Shown: positions 44,179-52,186 of the stretch, one piece after another
How the letters are laid out: the number at the start of each line of letters is the position of its first letter
Numbering within the stretch: position 1 is the stretch's first letter
Source: Streptomyces sp. NBC_00224
GTDB lineage: Bacteria > Actinomycetota > Actinomycetes > Streptomycetales > Streptomycetaceae
DNA: 64,000 nt
NCBI RefSeq assembly: GCF_041435195.1
Contig: NZ_CP108106.1
Coordinates: forward strand, 7,763,001-7,827,000
Direction of reading: 5' to 3'
Made by a program: the position numbers and the translations under genes
The notes under the pieces: generated by a model
The model's input: the letters and a program-made list of their open reading frames with translations, nothing else
What the model was told of the DNA's origin: nothing
Database searches by the model: none

Positions 44179-44832
44179 TTACGACACGTACAGCTTCCCG
44201 GGGTGCGGGTAAGTGGACCGGAAGCCCGCCAGGTCGCGGGCGTCGGACGGCTTGAGCTTTATGCAGCCGTTCGACTTGTAGTCGCTGTTGCCGTCCCAGC
44301 GGTACGGCTCGCTGCGGCCCGGCTTGCCGTTGGGGAGCATCTCGCTGTGGACGAAGAGCGCGTCGCGGTTCGTGCCGTGGGGCTTGCACGTGTGCTCGCC
44401 GACGTACCAGGCGAGGCCGTGGATGCCGTGCGGCCCGCCGTCCTTGTGGGCCTCGAACGAGCGGATCTTGTAGTCGCCGCTCGGCAGCACGCCCCTGTTC
44501 TTGAGGCATGAGTTGGTGCTGCCCGTCCCCGACCCGGCGCGCCAGGTCTTCACCGTGTACGTGCGGACCTTGTCCGGGTTGATCACCTGGACGTACACCA
44601 GGCTCAGCCGGGAGTTGGAGGTGTCCTTGCGGTTGATCTTGAAGGAGAGGTACGTGTAGCTGCGGGACGCGGCGGCCTTGGTGGTGGCGTTGGTGGTCGG
44701 CACGGCCGACTGCTGCTGTGGGGCCTTGGCGGGCGTCGGCGCGGCGTGCGCCGGCAGGACGCCGATCCCGGTGACGGCCATCGCGACGACGGCGCCGTAC
44801 GCGAACTTGGACTTCCCCCGTACCGTGGTCAT
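44179..44832 (-). CDS. Secreted L,D-transpeptidase-like protein
   Basis: An exported protein of 217 residues with a signal peptide (KFAYGAVVAMAVTGIGVLPAHA). The ATG at 44832 follows AGGAAAGGA. The C-terminal part has VHSEML (H162) and SNGCIKL with C190, like the HxxxS...C catalytic cysteine of YkuD/L,D-transpeptidases. The spacing is longer than usual and the position before the Cys is Asn-Gly rather than His-Gly. Cross-linking of peptidoglycan is therefore plausible but unproven; a DUF2778-type relative is another option. It lies 88 bases from a TPR-protein gene. Confidence 0.65.
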   Translation of the reverse strand: MTTVRGKSKFAYGAVVAMAVTGIGVLPAHAAPTPAKAPQQQSAVPTTNATTKAAASRSYTYLSFKINRKDTSNSRLSLVYVQVINPDKVRTYTVKTWRAGSGTGSTNSCLKNRGVLPSGDYKIRSFEAHKDGGPHGIHGLAWYVGEHTCKPHGTNRDALFVHSEMLPNGKPGRSEPYRWDGNSDYKSNGCIKLKPSDARDLAGFRSTYPHPGKLYVS

Positions 44833-44919
44833 GGAATCGTTCCTTTCCTGAGTGATCCCCGGAGGACTCATGTCCTCGGTGTGCGGAACACCCTAGGAAT
44901 CGCGGCTACCGTCTGGCAT

Positions 44920-45858
44920 TCACCGTGGGATTGAACCCATATGAACTTCGGTGGCAGTCCCGGAAGGCGGCTCATACCTGGGCGGTAGGTCGCTCGCGGT
45001 AGACGGCGCGTGCCCGGCGGGCGGCGCCGTGGGGTCGGCGCCGGACAGGAACGCCCTGGCCTGTGCCTCGATGTGGACGGCGCCCAGCGCCCCCGCCCAG
45101 CGCGCGACTTCGCGGGCCAGCGCCTCGGCGCCCGCCGCATCGCCGGTGGTACGGGCGAGGACCGCCAGCAGCATCTGCTGCGAGAGCGTGCCCGGGACCA
45201 GACCGGCCCGCGCCCCCAACTCGGTCGCCCGCTCCCAGCGTTCGCGCGCCCGCACGGGGTCACCGGCGTCGTGGTCGTGGTCGCCGAGGTGGCGCAGGGC
45301 CTCCCGGGCGAGGCGGTCGTCACCGTGTTCGGCGGCGTGCAGAGCTGCCGCGTAATGGGCGGGCGCGACGTCGCGCTCGGCGTACAGGTTGTCCGCGATC
45401 AGGCCGAGGTACATCTCCGCCCAGCCCGCCCGTACGGCGTCCGGAGCCCGCTCGCGCAGCGATACGGCTCGGCGCCGGACGCCGGCGAGCTCCTGGGCGT
45501 CCTTGCCCTCCGGGCCGAGCCGGAAGCTCCCGCCGACGAAGATCTGGCCCGCGTAGTCGTGCCGCAGCCGCAGGAACGCGAGGTCCCAGCGGCCGTCGGA
45601 ATCGAGGTCGGCGGCGACCTCCTCGGCGGACGCCAGCCGTTTCCCCGTCAGGCCGCTCCCGCCGAACCAGTCGCTCTCCAGGGCGACTTCGACCGCCGCC
45701 AGGGCGATCCGCGCCCGGCTCTCCTCGTCCCCCGGCGCCGTCGCGTCGAGGAGACCCGCCGCCCGCCGCCACCGCCCGCCCCGGGCCAGCTCCAGCGCGG
45801 CCGCGATCACCTCGTCGACCAGGACCCGACTGCTCTTGCCCATCTCGGTGTGCGTCAT
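44920..45858 (-). CDS. TPR-like cytoplasmic protein, MarR-linked
   Basis: A soluble protein of 312 residues, mostly helical with tetratricopeptide-like repeats (ALELARGGRWRRAAGLLDATAPG, ALRHLGDHDHDAGDPVRARERWERATELG, LARTTGDAAGAEALAREVARWAG). Its partners are unknown. It starts 92 bases from a divergent MarR gene, and both start sites flank a palindromic operator. That suggests the MarR protein represses it. The ATG at 45858 has only a weak ribosome site; a longer in-frame start adds 23 residues. Confidence 0.7.
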   Translation of the reverse strand: MTHTEMGKSSRVLVDEVIAAALELARGGRWRRAAGLLDATAPGDEESRARIALAAVEVALESDWFGGSGLTGKRLASAEEVAADLDSDGRWDLAFLRLRHDYAGQIFVGGSFRLGPEGKDAQELAGVRRRAVSLRERAPDAVRAGWAEMYLGLIADNLYAERDVAPAHYAAALHAAEHGDDRLAREALRHLGDHDHDAGDPVRARERWERATELGARAGLVPGTLSQQMLLAVLARTTGDAAGAEALAREVARWAGALGAVHIEAQARAFLSGADPTAPPAGHAPSTASDLPPRYEPPSGTATEVHMGSIPR

Positions 45859-45865
45859 GGCGAGG

Positions 45866-45906
45866 AAGGTAGTTATCCGAAAAACTATCCACAAGAAAAC
45901 TACCTT
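45866..45906. promoter_or_regulatory. Palindromic operator between the TPR and MarR genes
   Basis: AAGGTAGTT (45866-45874) and AACTACCTT (45898-45906) form a 9-base inverted repeat. Nested inside is TAGTT-N8-AACTA at 45870-45887, the size of a MarR site. It lies between both divergent starts, close to the MarR start. Autoregulation is likely. Confidence 0.7.
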
Positions 45907-45950
45907 GGGCGCAAAGCCGTAAAGCAATGAGACGTGACGAGGGGGGTGCC

Positions 45951-46457
45951 ATGTCCGAGGACTCGGTCGATCGGCATGTGGCGCGCTGGGCGCGGGAGTT
46001 GGGACCGTTCGACCCGGTGAAGGAGGCGATCGTGATACGCCTGGCGATCCTGGGGCGGCACCTCGCCCGGACCCGCCGGGAGACCCTGGACTGCGACGGG
46101 CTCAGACACGGGGAGTTCAAGATGCTCCTGATGCTCCGCCGCCAGGGCCCGCCGTACACCACCAGCCCGTCCCGGCTCGCCGAGCTGGTCGGCCTCACCC
46201 GGGGCGCGCTGTCGTCCCGGCTCGGGCCGCTGGAGCAGGCCGGGCTGCTCACCCGGACGACCGACGCGACCGACCGCCGCCGGGTCCACGTACAGCTGAC
46301 CGAGGCCGGGCACGAGGCGCTGCGGGGGCATCTCGACTCCGAGGGCCGGGGCGAGGACGCCCTGCTGTCGGTCCTCGACGACGACGAGAGGCACGCCCTC
46401 GCCGGTCTGCTGCGCAAGCTGGTCGTGGGCGTCGAGACCGGGCCCGGGGCGGCTTGA
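45951..46457 (+). CDS. MarR-family regulator
   Basis: A winged-helix repressor of 168 residues. The ATG at 45951 has a GGGGGG ribosome site; an upstream ATG adds 8 residues. The DNA-binding part reads SRLAELVGLTRGALSSRLGPLEQAGLLTRTTDATDRRRVHVQLTEAGHEAL, textbook MarR wing and recognition helix. The ligand may be a phenolic or oxidant, but no diagnostic cysteine is seen. It is divergent from the TPR gene and probably controls it. A weak hairpin (46463-46479) follows. Confidence 0.92.
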   Translation: MSEDSVDRHVARWARELGPFDPVKEAIVIRLAILGRHLARTRRETLDCDGLRHGEFKMLLMLRRQGPPYTTSPSRLAELVGLTRGALSSRLGPLEQAGLLTRTTDATDRRRVHVQLTEAGHEALRGHLDSEGRGEDALLSVLDDDERHALAGLLRKLVVGVETGPGAA

Positions 46458-46724
46458 CGCGCCCGGTCACTCTGACCGGATCGGGCAGTCACGCCGTGTG
46501 ACCACGTGGGCATCACCCGTCCCGCCGCCCACAGGGCGGCCCTGGCGCAGCCGGATTGGCCACTTTAAGTGGTCGCACAACCCGTGCATTTCACGGAAGT
46601 ACGGCGCAAGCTGGAATCGGAGCCGGGCCGTCTATCCCCGAGCAGACGGCCCCGCTCCGTCCGGGGCGCCGCCAGGCCGCGGGAGGACGGCGCCCCGAAA
46701 ACGCGCCCGCGTGCGGAGGTGCGC

Positions 46725-47735
46725 TCAGCCCGCGAGCTCCGGGTGGTGCAGCCGCGCCACCTGCGGGTGGGCCCGCAGCCAGCCCTTCAGCTCATTGCGG
46801 CCGTACTCGGCGTGCAGCGGATTGTCGGCGCTGGGCGCCACACCCGGCGCATGCGCCAGATAGCCGCCGGGGACCGTGTCGATACGGGCGTCCAGGCGCG
46901 GGTTGTAGAAGAACGGCACCGAGTACCGCTCCACCGCTCCGGGCGGCGAGACCACCCGGTGGTCGGTGGCGGAGAGATAGCCCTCCGTCGCGATCTCCAG
47001 GAGCTCACCGAGGTTGACGACGAAGGCGCCGGGCAGTGGCGGCACGTCCACGAAGCCGTCCCCGAGCCGGACTTGGAGCCCGCCCACCGAGTCCTGGAGC
47101 AGCAGCGTGAGGAAGCCGTAGTCCTTGTGGGCGCCGACGCCCTGGCCGTCGCCCTCCGGCGCGCTGCCGGGGTAGCGGATCAGCTTGGTGTGCAGATGCG
47201 GGCGCTCGGCGAAGGCGGCGTCGAAGAAGTCGGCCGGGGCGCCGATCGAGGCGAGCAGCTCCTGCAGCAGCCGGTGTGCGACGGCCGCGAGCCGGTCCTG
47301 CCAGTCGAGCACGACGGTGCGCAGCTCGGGCAGCGCGTCGGGCCACTGGTTCGGCCCCTCCAGCCAGCGGTACGCCGGGTCGTCGGGCCCCACCACGGGC
47401 GCGGGCCGCTCGGCCCCCACGTCCAGCTGGTCGCGCCAGTCGGAACGCCCGCCCGTCAGCTCGTGGCCGATGCGGGTGTAGCCCCGGAAGTGCGGCGAGC
47501 GCAGATTGCTCAGAGCCAGCCGGTCGGCCTCGGGCAGTGAGAAGAACTCCCTGGTCAGCCCCAGTATGCGGGTGACATCGGCGTCCTCGATGCCATGCCC
47601 CGTGAGATGGAAGAACCCGGTGTCGCGAGCCGCTCGGTGCAGCCCCTCGCGGAAGGCGTCACGCGTGGCCGGGTCGTCGGCCTGCGCGAGGTCGACCACG
47701 GGGAGGGAGGTGGGAAGCAGGGTGGTGCTGGACAT
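46725..47735 (-). CDS. 2-oxoglutarate/Fe(II) dioxygenase, isopenicillin N synthase-like
   Basis: A cytoplasmic non-haem iron oxygenase of 336 residues in the IPNS/DAOCS structural group. The iron ligands are intact: H203 and D205 in GAHKDYG and H259 in TDHRV. An RxS motif (R270-Y-S272) could bind 2-oxoglutarate. The substrate is unknown and no peptide-antibiotic genes are beside it. A cysteine-type leader ORF is encoded about 190 bases upstream on the same strand, so transcription may be attenuated in response to amino acids or sulphur. Confidence 0.88.
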   Translation of the reverse strand: MSSTTLLPTSLPVVDLAQADDPATRDAFREGLHRAARDTGFFHLTGHGIEDADVTRILGLTREFFSLPEADRLALSNLRSPHFRGYTRIGHELTGGRSDWRDQLDVGAERPAPVVGPDDPAYRWLEGPNQWPDALPELRTVVLDWQDRLAAVAHRLLQELLASIGAPADFFDAAFAERPHLHTKLIRYPGSAPEGDGQGVGAHKDYGFLTLLLQDSVGGLQVRLGDGFVDVPPLPGAFVVNLGELLEIATEGYLSATDHRVVSPPGAVERYSVPFFYNPRLDARIDTVPGGYLAHAPGVAPSADNPLHAEYGRNELKGWLRAHPQVARLHHPELAG

Positions 47736-47926
47736 GAGCGGGTTCCGTTTCCGTTCCGGGATGTACGGAGGCCCTGTTCCCGGGGTTGGCGGGAGGACGG
47801 CCGGGACGGATCGGCGTATGGGTGCGCCGGAACCGGGGGGACCGCGACAGGACCGTTGGCAGAAGGGCGAAGGGCCGGGGCGGGCGGAGAGCCGGGCCGG
47901 GGCCGTGGCCGCGAAGGCCGCGAGGG
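47736..47926 (-). promoter_or_regulatory. Probable attenuator stretch between leader ORF and dioxygenase
   Basis: This 191-base non-coding stretch lies between the stop of the leader ORF (47927) and the dioxygenase start (47735). In other actinomycetes such a gap holds the terminator/antiterminator. I cannot draw a convincing pair of alternative stems by eye, so the role is inferred from position. Confidence 0.4.
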
Positions 47927-48001
47927 TCAGTCCTGCGGGCGACAGCTCATGCTGGTGACGCGCACGTAGTCCACGTGTCGGCGCATCACGAGAAGAGTCA
48001 T
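47927..48001 (-). CDS. Cys-containing leader peptide (RRHVDxxRV type), 24 aa
   Basis: A short ORF reading MTLLVMRRHVDYVRVTSMSC followed by RPQD. The core RRHVD-x2-RV and a late Cys match the short leader ORFs found upstream of sulphur-related genes in actinomycetes. There they act in cysteine-responsive attenuation and are often leaderless. A TACCCT hexamer lies about ten bases before the ATG, as expected for a leaderless transcript. The downstream gene is a 2OG-Fe(II) dioxygenase. It is too short for standard gene finding. Confidence 0.7.
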   Translation of the reverse strand: MTLLVMRRHVDYVRVTSMSCRPQD

Positions 48002-48132
48002 GCCATGAGGGTACGCCCGCGGCGCCCGGTCGGGGAGGAGACCTTCCCCACACCCCTGCTTCATGCCCGGTTCAGGTGCCGGCCAGGTTGATCCCGGATC
48101 GGGCGAGCGTCGCGGCTGCCACCGGACAGCCC

Positions 48133-48507
48133 CTAGTGGGCCATCCCCTGCTTCCTCGCCTGGCGTCCCGCCGCCCCGTCGCGGCACCCCTCCACCCACA
48201 GCGCGGGGTTGTAGCCCGCCTTCTCCCCGCCCCGCCCGGCCGACCGCCACCGCTCGCAGCCGCCCTTGAGCAGCTTGCGGGCCTCGGCGCCCGTCCGGTC
48301 GTAGTGGCGCGCGCGGGAACCCGCGATGAACCCCGACTCGTACGCGATGTCATCGGCCCACGGCGGCCGGTCGTTGTACTCCCAGACGGCGTACGAGACA
48401 GCCGTCAACAGGAGGGTGACGGCGGCGGCGATCGCGCCGAGTGTCTTCAGGCGCGGGCGGCCGGGGGTGCGGTGCGCGCCGATGGTGTGATGCCCCAACA
48501 GAACCAT
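48133..48507 (-). CDS. Small single-pass membrane protein, 124 aa
   Basis: No family is recognised. One hydrophobic segment at about 24-46 (LGAIAAAVTLLLTAVSYAV) follows a short N-terminal part. The C-terminal 75 residues are hydrophilic and contain two cysteines (GGCERW, EGCRDG), which could pair outside the membrane. The sequence YNDRPPWADDIAYESGFIAG is a typical streptomycete small-protein type. It is divergent from a small secreted protein with a 228-base gap that contains TTCGCGAA-type short repeats (48543-48590). Confidence 0.6.
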   Translation of the reverse strand: MVLLGHHTIGAHRTPGRPRLKTLGAIAAAVTLLLTAVSYAVWEYNDRPPWADDIAYESGFIAGSRARHYDRTGAEARKLLKGGCERWRSAGRGGEKAGYNPALWVEGCRDGAAGRQARKQGMAH

Positions 48508-48735
48508 GACCGCACCATGTCAGCCGGGACCTTTCCCGGATGTTTCGCGAAGGGCCACGAGGTTCCGCGAAGAGCCGCCGACGGGTTTCGCGTACGGCCG
48601 TCGACCTGCGGGGCAGGCCCGCTGATCCGATCGGGGCAACCCCCAGCCTGCCTACCGCGCCCGGCGTCCCGGGTTGGCGAGAGTCGTACGCGATCAGCCG
48701 CACACGCCGGCCCGCCCACCAGCCAAGGGACCCCC

Positions 48736-48930
48736 ATGCTCCGTCGCCTCGCCGTCGTACTCGTCAGCCTCTCCGCCGCGGCCTGCCTCACCGCCGGAAC
48801 GGCGGCGGCCGCCGTCTCCTCCGACGAACCCCGGGAACTGACGCCCCGTGAGCAGGCGGGCCTCCAGTTCGCGGGCCAGGTGCTCGGCAGCTTCCTCGGC
48901 GGTTCGCCGCTGCGCGGTGCGGGCCTCTGA
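48736..48930 (+). CDS. Small secreted peptide, 64 aa
   Basis: An ATG with AAGGGA upstream opens a clean signal peptide (RRLAVVLVSLSAAACLTAGTAAAA). Only about 38 residues remain after cleavage (SSDEPRELTPREQAGLQFAGQVLGSFLGGSPL). The mature part is amphipathic, ending in a Gly-rich motif. The function is unknown. It is followed by a strong hairpin. Confidence 0.55.
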   Translation: MLRRLAVVLVSLSAAACLTAGTAAAAVSSDEPRELTPREQAGLQFAGQVLGSFLGGSPLRGAGL

Positions 48931-48939
48931 CACAGCGAG

Positions 48940-48974
48940 GCGGGCGCCCACCCCCGGGAGGGGTGGGCGCCCGC
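48940..48974. terminator. Strong hairpin between small peptide and third M4 gene
   Basis: A 15-bp perfect stem (GCGGGCGCCCACCCC pairing with GGGGTGGGCGCCCGC) with a 5-base loop, placed between two convergent genes. Confidence 0.88.
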
Positions 48975-48996
48975 TTTCATGCGGTCCGCAGCCGGA

Positions 48997-50631
48997 TCAG
49001 CTGACGCTGACCGCGGCCCAGGCCGCGTTCACCGCCTTGTACTCGGCGCTGGTCGCGCCGTAGAGCGCGCTCGCCGCGTTGAGCGTGGCGGTGCGGGCGC
49101 CCGCGTAGTTGGTCGTCGACGTCATGTACGTGGTGAGCGCCTTGTACCAGATCTGGACGGCCTTGTCCCGGCCGATGCCGGTGACGGTGGAGCCGTTCGA
49201 CGTGGGCGAGTCGTAGCTGACGCCGTTGATGGTCTTGGCGCCGCTGCCCTCCGAGAGCAGATAGAAGAAGTGGTTGGCCGGGCCCGACGAGTAGTGCACG
49301 TCGAGGTTGCCGAGGCCGGAGTACCAGCTGTCCTTGGAGCCGCCGTCCTTGCTCGGCTTGTCCATGTAGCGCAGCGGCGTGCCGTCACCGTTGATGTCGA
49401 TCTTCTCGCCGATGAGGTAGTCGCCGACGTCGGTGGAGTTGTTCGCGTAGAACTCCACCGAGGTGCCGAAGATGTCCGAGGTGGCCTCGTTGAGGCCGCC
49501 GGACTCACCGCTGTAGTTCAGGTTGGCGGTGGCCGCCGTCAGACCGTGCGACATCTCGTGTCCGGCCACGTCCAGCGAGGTCAGCGGGGCGGCGTTGCCG
49601 GACCCGTCGCCGTACGTCATGCAGAAGCAGCCGTCGTCCCAGAACGCGTTGACGTAGTTCTTGCCGTAGTGGACGCGGCTGTACGACGCGACGCCGTCGT
49701 TCTTGATGCCGTTGCGGCCCAGCACACTCTTGTAGAAGTCCCAGGTGACCGCCGCGCCGTAGTGCGCGTCGACCGCCGCGGTCTGGGTGTTGGAGGCCAG
49801 TCCGTTGCCCCACACGTCGTCCGCGTCGGTGAGGAGCGTGCCCTTGCCGGAGGTCTTGTGGGCGAGGTCGTACGTCTTGTGGGCGCCCCGGGCGGAGTCG
49901 CTGAGCTGGTAGGTCGAGCCGGAGAGCGTGGTGCCGAGGGTCACCTTGCCGCTGTACTCGCTGTTGCCCGTACCGGTCTTGACGGCCTGCCACTCGGAGA
50001 GCTTCTTGCCGGTGGTGGCGTCCGTGACGACATGCAGCTGGCTCGGGGTGCCGTCGTCCTGGAGCCCGCCGACGACCGTCTCGTAGGCGAGCACCGGGGT
50101 GCCGCTCGCCGCCCAGATCACCTTGCGCGGCGCCTGGTCGGCCGTGGCCTTCTGAGCGCCCGCGCCCTTGGCGGCGGTGAGCGCCTTCTGCTGGACGGTG
50201 GCCGCGCCGAGGGCGGGGGTGGTGGAGGCGACCTTGATGGCGGCTCTGGTCGCCCGGGTCACGCCCGCCGACTTGCCCGCCTTGGTCTCGTGCACGACGA
50301 GGTCGCCGCCGAGGACGGGCAGTCCGGCGTAGGTGCGCTCGTAACGGGTGTGGACGGTGCCGTCGGCGTCCTTGACGACGTCGCGGACGACCAGCTTCTC
50401 CTGGGCGCCGAGGCCCAGTTCACCGGCGGTCTTGGCGGTAGTGGCGTTCGCCTCGCGGATCAGCTCGGCCCGCTGGGAGGCGGAGAGGCGGAGCGTCTGC
50501 GAGGACGGGCCGTCGGCCGTGGGGGAGGCGCCGGCGGATCCGGAGGACAGACCGGTGAGGCCTGCGGCGAGCAGCGCGGCGGCGGCGACGGAGCCGGCGA
50601 CGCGCGTAGAACGCGATATACGAGAAGTCAC
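48997..50631 (-). CDS. Secreted M4 metalloprotease with propeptide (third copy)
   Basis: An exported thermolysin-type protease of 544 residues from GTG 50631, which has AAAGGGA upstream. Signal peptide: AGSVAAAALLAAGLTGLSSG. The FTP propeptide is recognisable in RYERTYAGLPVLGGDLVVHE near 96-114 and a PepSY part follows. The zinc site is HEMSH at 358-362 with E382 in NEATSD. The C-terminal domain is very similar to the copies at 28126 and 29459. The promoter region 50632-50993 carries repeats of GGAAAGCG. Confidence 0.94.
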   Translation of the reverse strand: MTSRISRSTRVAGSVAAAALLAAGLTGLSSGSAGASPTADGPSSQTLRLSASQRAELIREANATTAKTAGELGLGAQEKLVVRDVVKDADGTVHTRYERTYAGLPVLGGDLVVHETKAGKSAGVTRATRAAIKVASTTPALGAATVQQKALTAAKGAGAQKATADQAPRKVIWAASGTPVLAYETVVGGLQDDGTPSQLHVVTDATTGKKLSEWQAVKTGTGNSEYSGKVTLGTTLSGSTYQLSDSARGAHKTYDLAHKTSGKGTLLTDADDVWGNGLASNTQTAAVDAHYGAAVTWDFYKSVLGRNGIKNDGVASYSRVHYGKNYVNAFWDDGCFCMTYGDGSGNAAPLTSLDVAGHEMSHGLTAATANLNYSGESGGLNEATSDIFGTSVEFYANNSTDVGDYLIGEKIDINGDGTPLRYMDKPSKDGGSKDSWYSGLGNLDVHYSSGPANHFFYLLSEGSGAKTINGVSYDSPTSNGSTVTGIGRDKAVQIWYKALTTYMTSTTNYAGARTATLNAASALYGATSAEYKAVNAAWAAVSVS

Positions 50632-50742
50632 GCGAGCGTCCCTTTCTGAGGGGGGGGAGTTGTGGGGGGTGCGGGTGCCACGTGCGAGCACAGCGTTGCA
50701 GGAGGGACGCGTACATGTCATGGAGGTGTCGGCAGAATGACT

Positions 50743-50876
50743 GGAAAGCGTCAGCTGGGGAGCGGGCCGGGGCGGAAGAGGAAGTCGCTTTCCGGTCAAG
50801 GGATTTCGGGAGCCCCAGGTCGTCGGGGGTCAAGCTGTGAACCAGCTGTGACTTTCCGTGGTGGCTGGAAAGCGAC
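50743..50876. repeat. Three copies of GGAAAGCGAC-type boxes
   Basis: In the divergent gap 50632-50993 the 10-mer CTGGAAAGCG occurs at 50741-50750 and 50865-50874. An inverted GTCGCTTTCC lies at 50784-50793. They may be binding sites for a regulator of the third M4 gene. No other copy is obvious elsewhere in the window. Confidence 0.5.
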
Positions 50877-50955
50877 CTTCGGTGTGAACGGAGGGGTGGT
50901 CGTGGGGGTGAGGCCTGGACGTGCGGCCGCAGACATGACTACTGTCTTCTGCACC

Positions 50956-50973
50956 TACTCAAAAAATTGAGTA
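50956..50973. promoter_or_regulatory. Perfect 18-base palindrome TACTCAA-AAAA-TTGAGTA
   Basis: Two 7-base arms, TACTCAA and TTGAGTA, with four A residues between. It lies 20 bases upstream of the SnoaL gene start and looks like a MarR/HxlR-type operator over the promoter. No candidate regulator gene is beside it. Confidence 0.65.
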
Positions 50974-50993
50974 TGCGAGGGGAGAGGTGACTG

Positions 50994-51392
50994 ATGGCGA
51001 TGAGCGCCTTCCGCAAGGCCGTGGAGTCCGGCGACCACGCCGCGATCGAGGAACTGCTCGCGGAGAACGTGGTGTTCACCAGCCCGGTGGCGTTCAAGCC
51101 GTACCCGGGCAAGGCGATCACGGCAGCGATCCTGCGGGGCGTGGGCCGGGTCTTCACCGACTTCCGCTATGTACGGGAGATCGTCGGCGCCGACGGCCGT
51201 GACCAGGCACTGGTCTTCACGGCCACGGTCGACGGGCTGGAGGTCAACGGCTGTGACTTCCTTCACTTCGACGAGGACGGCCTCATCGACGACCTCACGG
51301 TGATGGTCCGCCCGCTGTCCGGCGCCCACGCCCTGGCCGAGGCCATGGGGGCCCAGTTCGACCGCATCCGCGCGGAGGCGGCCGCGGGCTAG
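50994..51392 (+). CDS. SnoaL/NTF2-like protein
   Basis: A small cone-fold protein of 132 residues. Family-typical segments are FRKAVESGDHAAIEELLAENVVFTSPV near the start and FTATVDGLEVNGCDFLHFDEDGLIDDLTVMVRP near the end. It may be an isomerase or ligand-binding protein; the substrate is unknown. The ATG has GGGGAGAG upstream. The TAG stop is part of a MITE-like element, so the original C-terminus may have been cut. A palindromic operator sits in its promoter. Confidence 0.82.
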   Translation: MAMSAFRKAVESGDHAAIEELLAENVVFTSPVAFKPYPGKAITAAILRGVGRVFTDFRYVREIVGADGRDQALVFTATVDGLEVNGCDFLHFDEDGLIDDLTVMVRPLSGAHALAEAMGAQFDRIRAEAAAG

Positions 51393-51580
51393 GGCCTGTC
51401 CGGTGGATCTGGTCGCCTGCGGGGTGCCTTCGCCTTTCGGTCCTGGTGAGCGGGGTCCTGGTGCGTCCAGCTGCAAGGCGGAGGAGGGCGTCGACGCGGA
51501 GCGTCGGCAACCGACGACAACGCCGCAGATGGGCGTGCCAGGACCCCGCGTCCCAGACAAGATCCGCCGGACAGGCCCTA
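51390..51580 (+). mobile_element. MITE-like element with 21-base terminal inverted repeats
   Basis: The ends TAGGGCCTGTCCGG-T-GGATCT and its reverse complement with C instead of T match at 20 of 21 positions. The 191-base interior has further imperfect inverted repeats (GCGGGGTCCTGG against CCAGGACCCCGC) so the whole folds as a long hairpin. It encodes nothing. TA bases at both edges suit insertion at TA. The left edge supplies the stop of the SnoaL gene. I recognise this repeat type as common in Streptomyces genomes. Confidence 0.8.
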
Positions 51581-51601
51581 GCGCCCGCGCCGCGCACGAC
51601 G

Positions 51602-51641
51602 AAGCCCGGGCCGACGAGGGTTGCCTCGTCGGCCCGGGCTT
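51602..51641. terminator. Very strong hairpin after the MITE
   Basis: An 18-bp perfect stem (AAGCCCGGGCCGACGAGG pairing with CCTCGTCGGCCCGGGCTT) with a 4-base loop. It separates the SnoaL gene with its MITE from the convergent ohr gene. Confidence 0.92.
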
Positions 51642-51658
51642 GTTCGTCGCGGGAGCCG

Positions 51659-52069
<411 letters not shown>

Positions 52070-52127
52070 GGGATGCCTCTTCTTCCGTCCGGTGGTGAGC
52101 GGCGGCCGCTCTCCTCTGCACTAAAGA

Positions 52128-52154
52128 GTTGCACACAACTAAATTGTGCACAAC
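52128..52154. promoter_or_regulatory. OhrR operator between ohr and ohrR
   Basis: GTTGCACACAA and TTGTGCACAAC form an inverted repeat with two mismatched positions and a 5-base spacer. The sequence lies between the two divergent starts. It matches the TTGTGCACAA form known for OhrR sites in actinomycetes. Confidence 0.8.
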
Positions 52155-52186
52155 TCAATGATGGGCGACAAGCTACCCTTGGTGTC

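Noticed and set aside
46560..46572. CCACTTTAAGTGG palindrome after the MarR gene
   Set aside because: A short palindrome of this size is expected by chance, and it lies downstream of the convergent gene ends rather than in a promoter.
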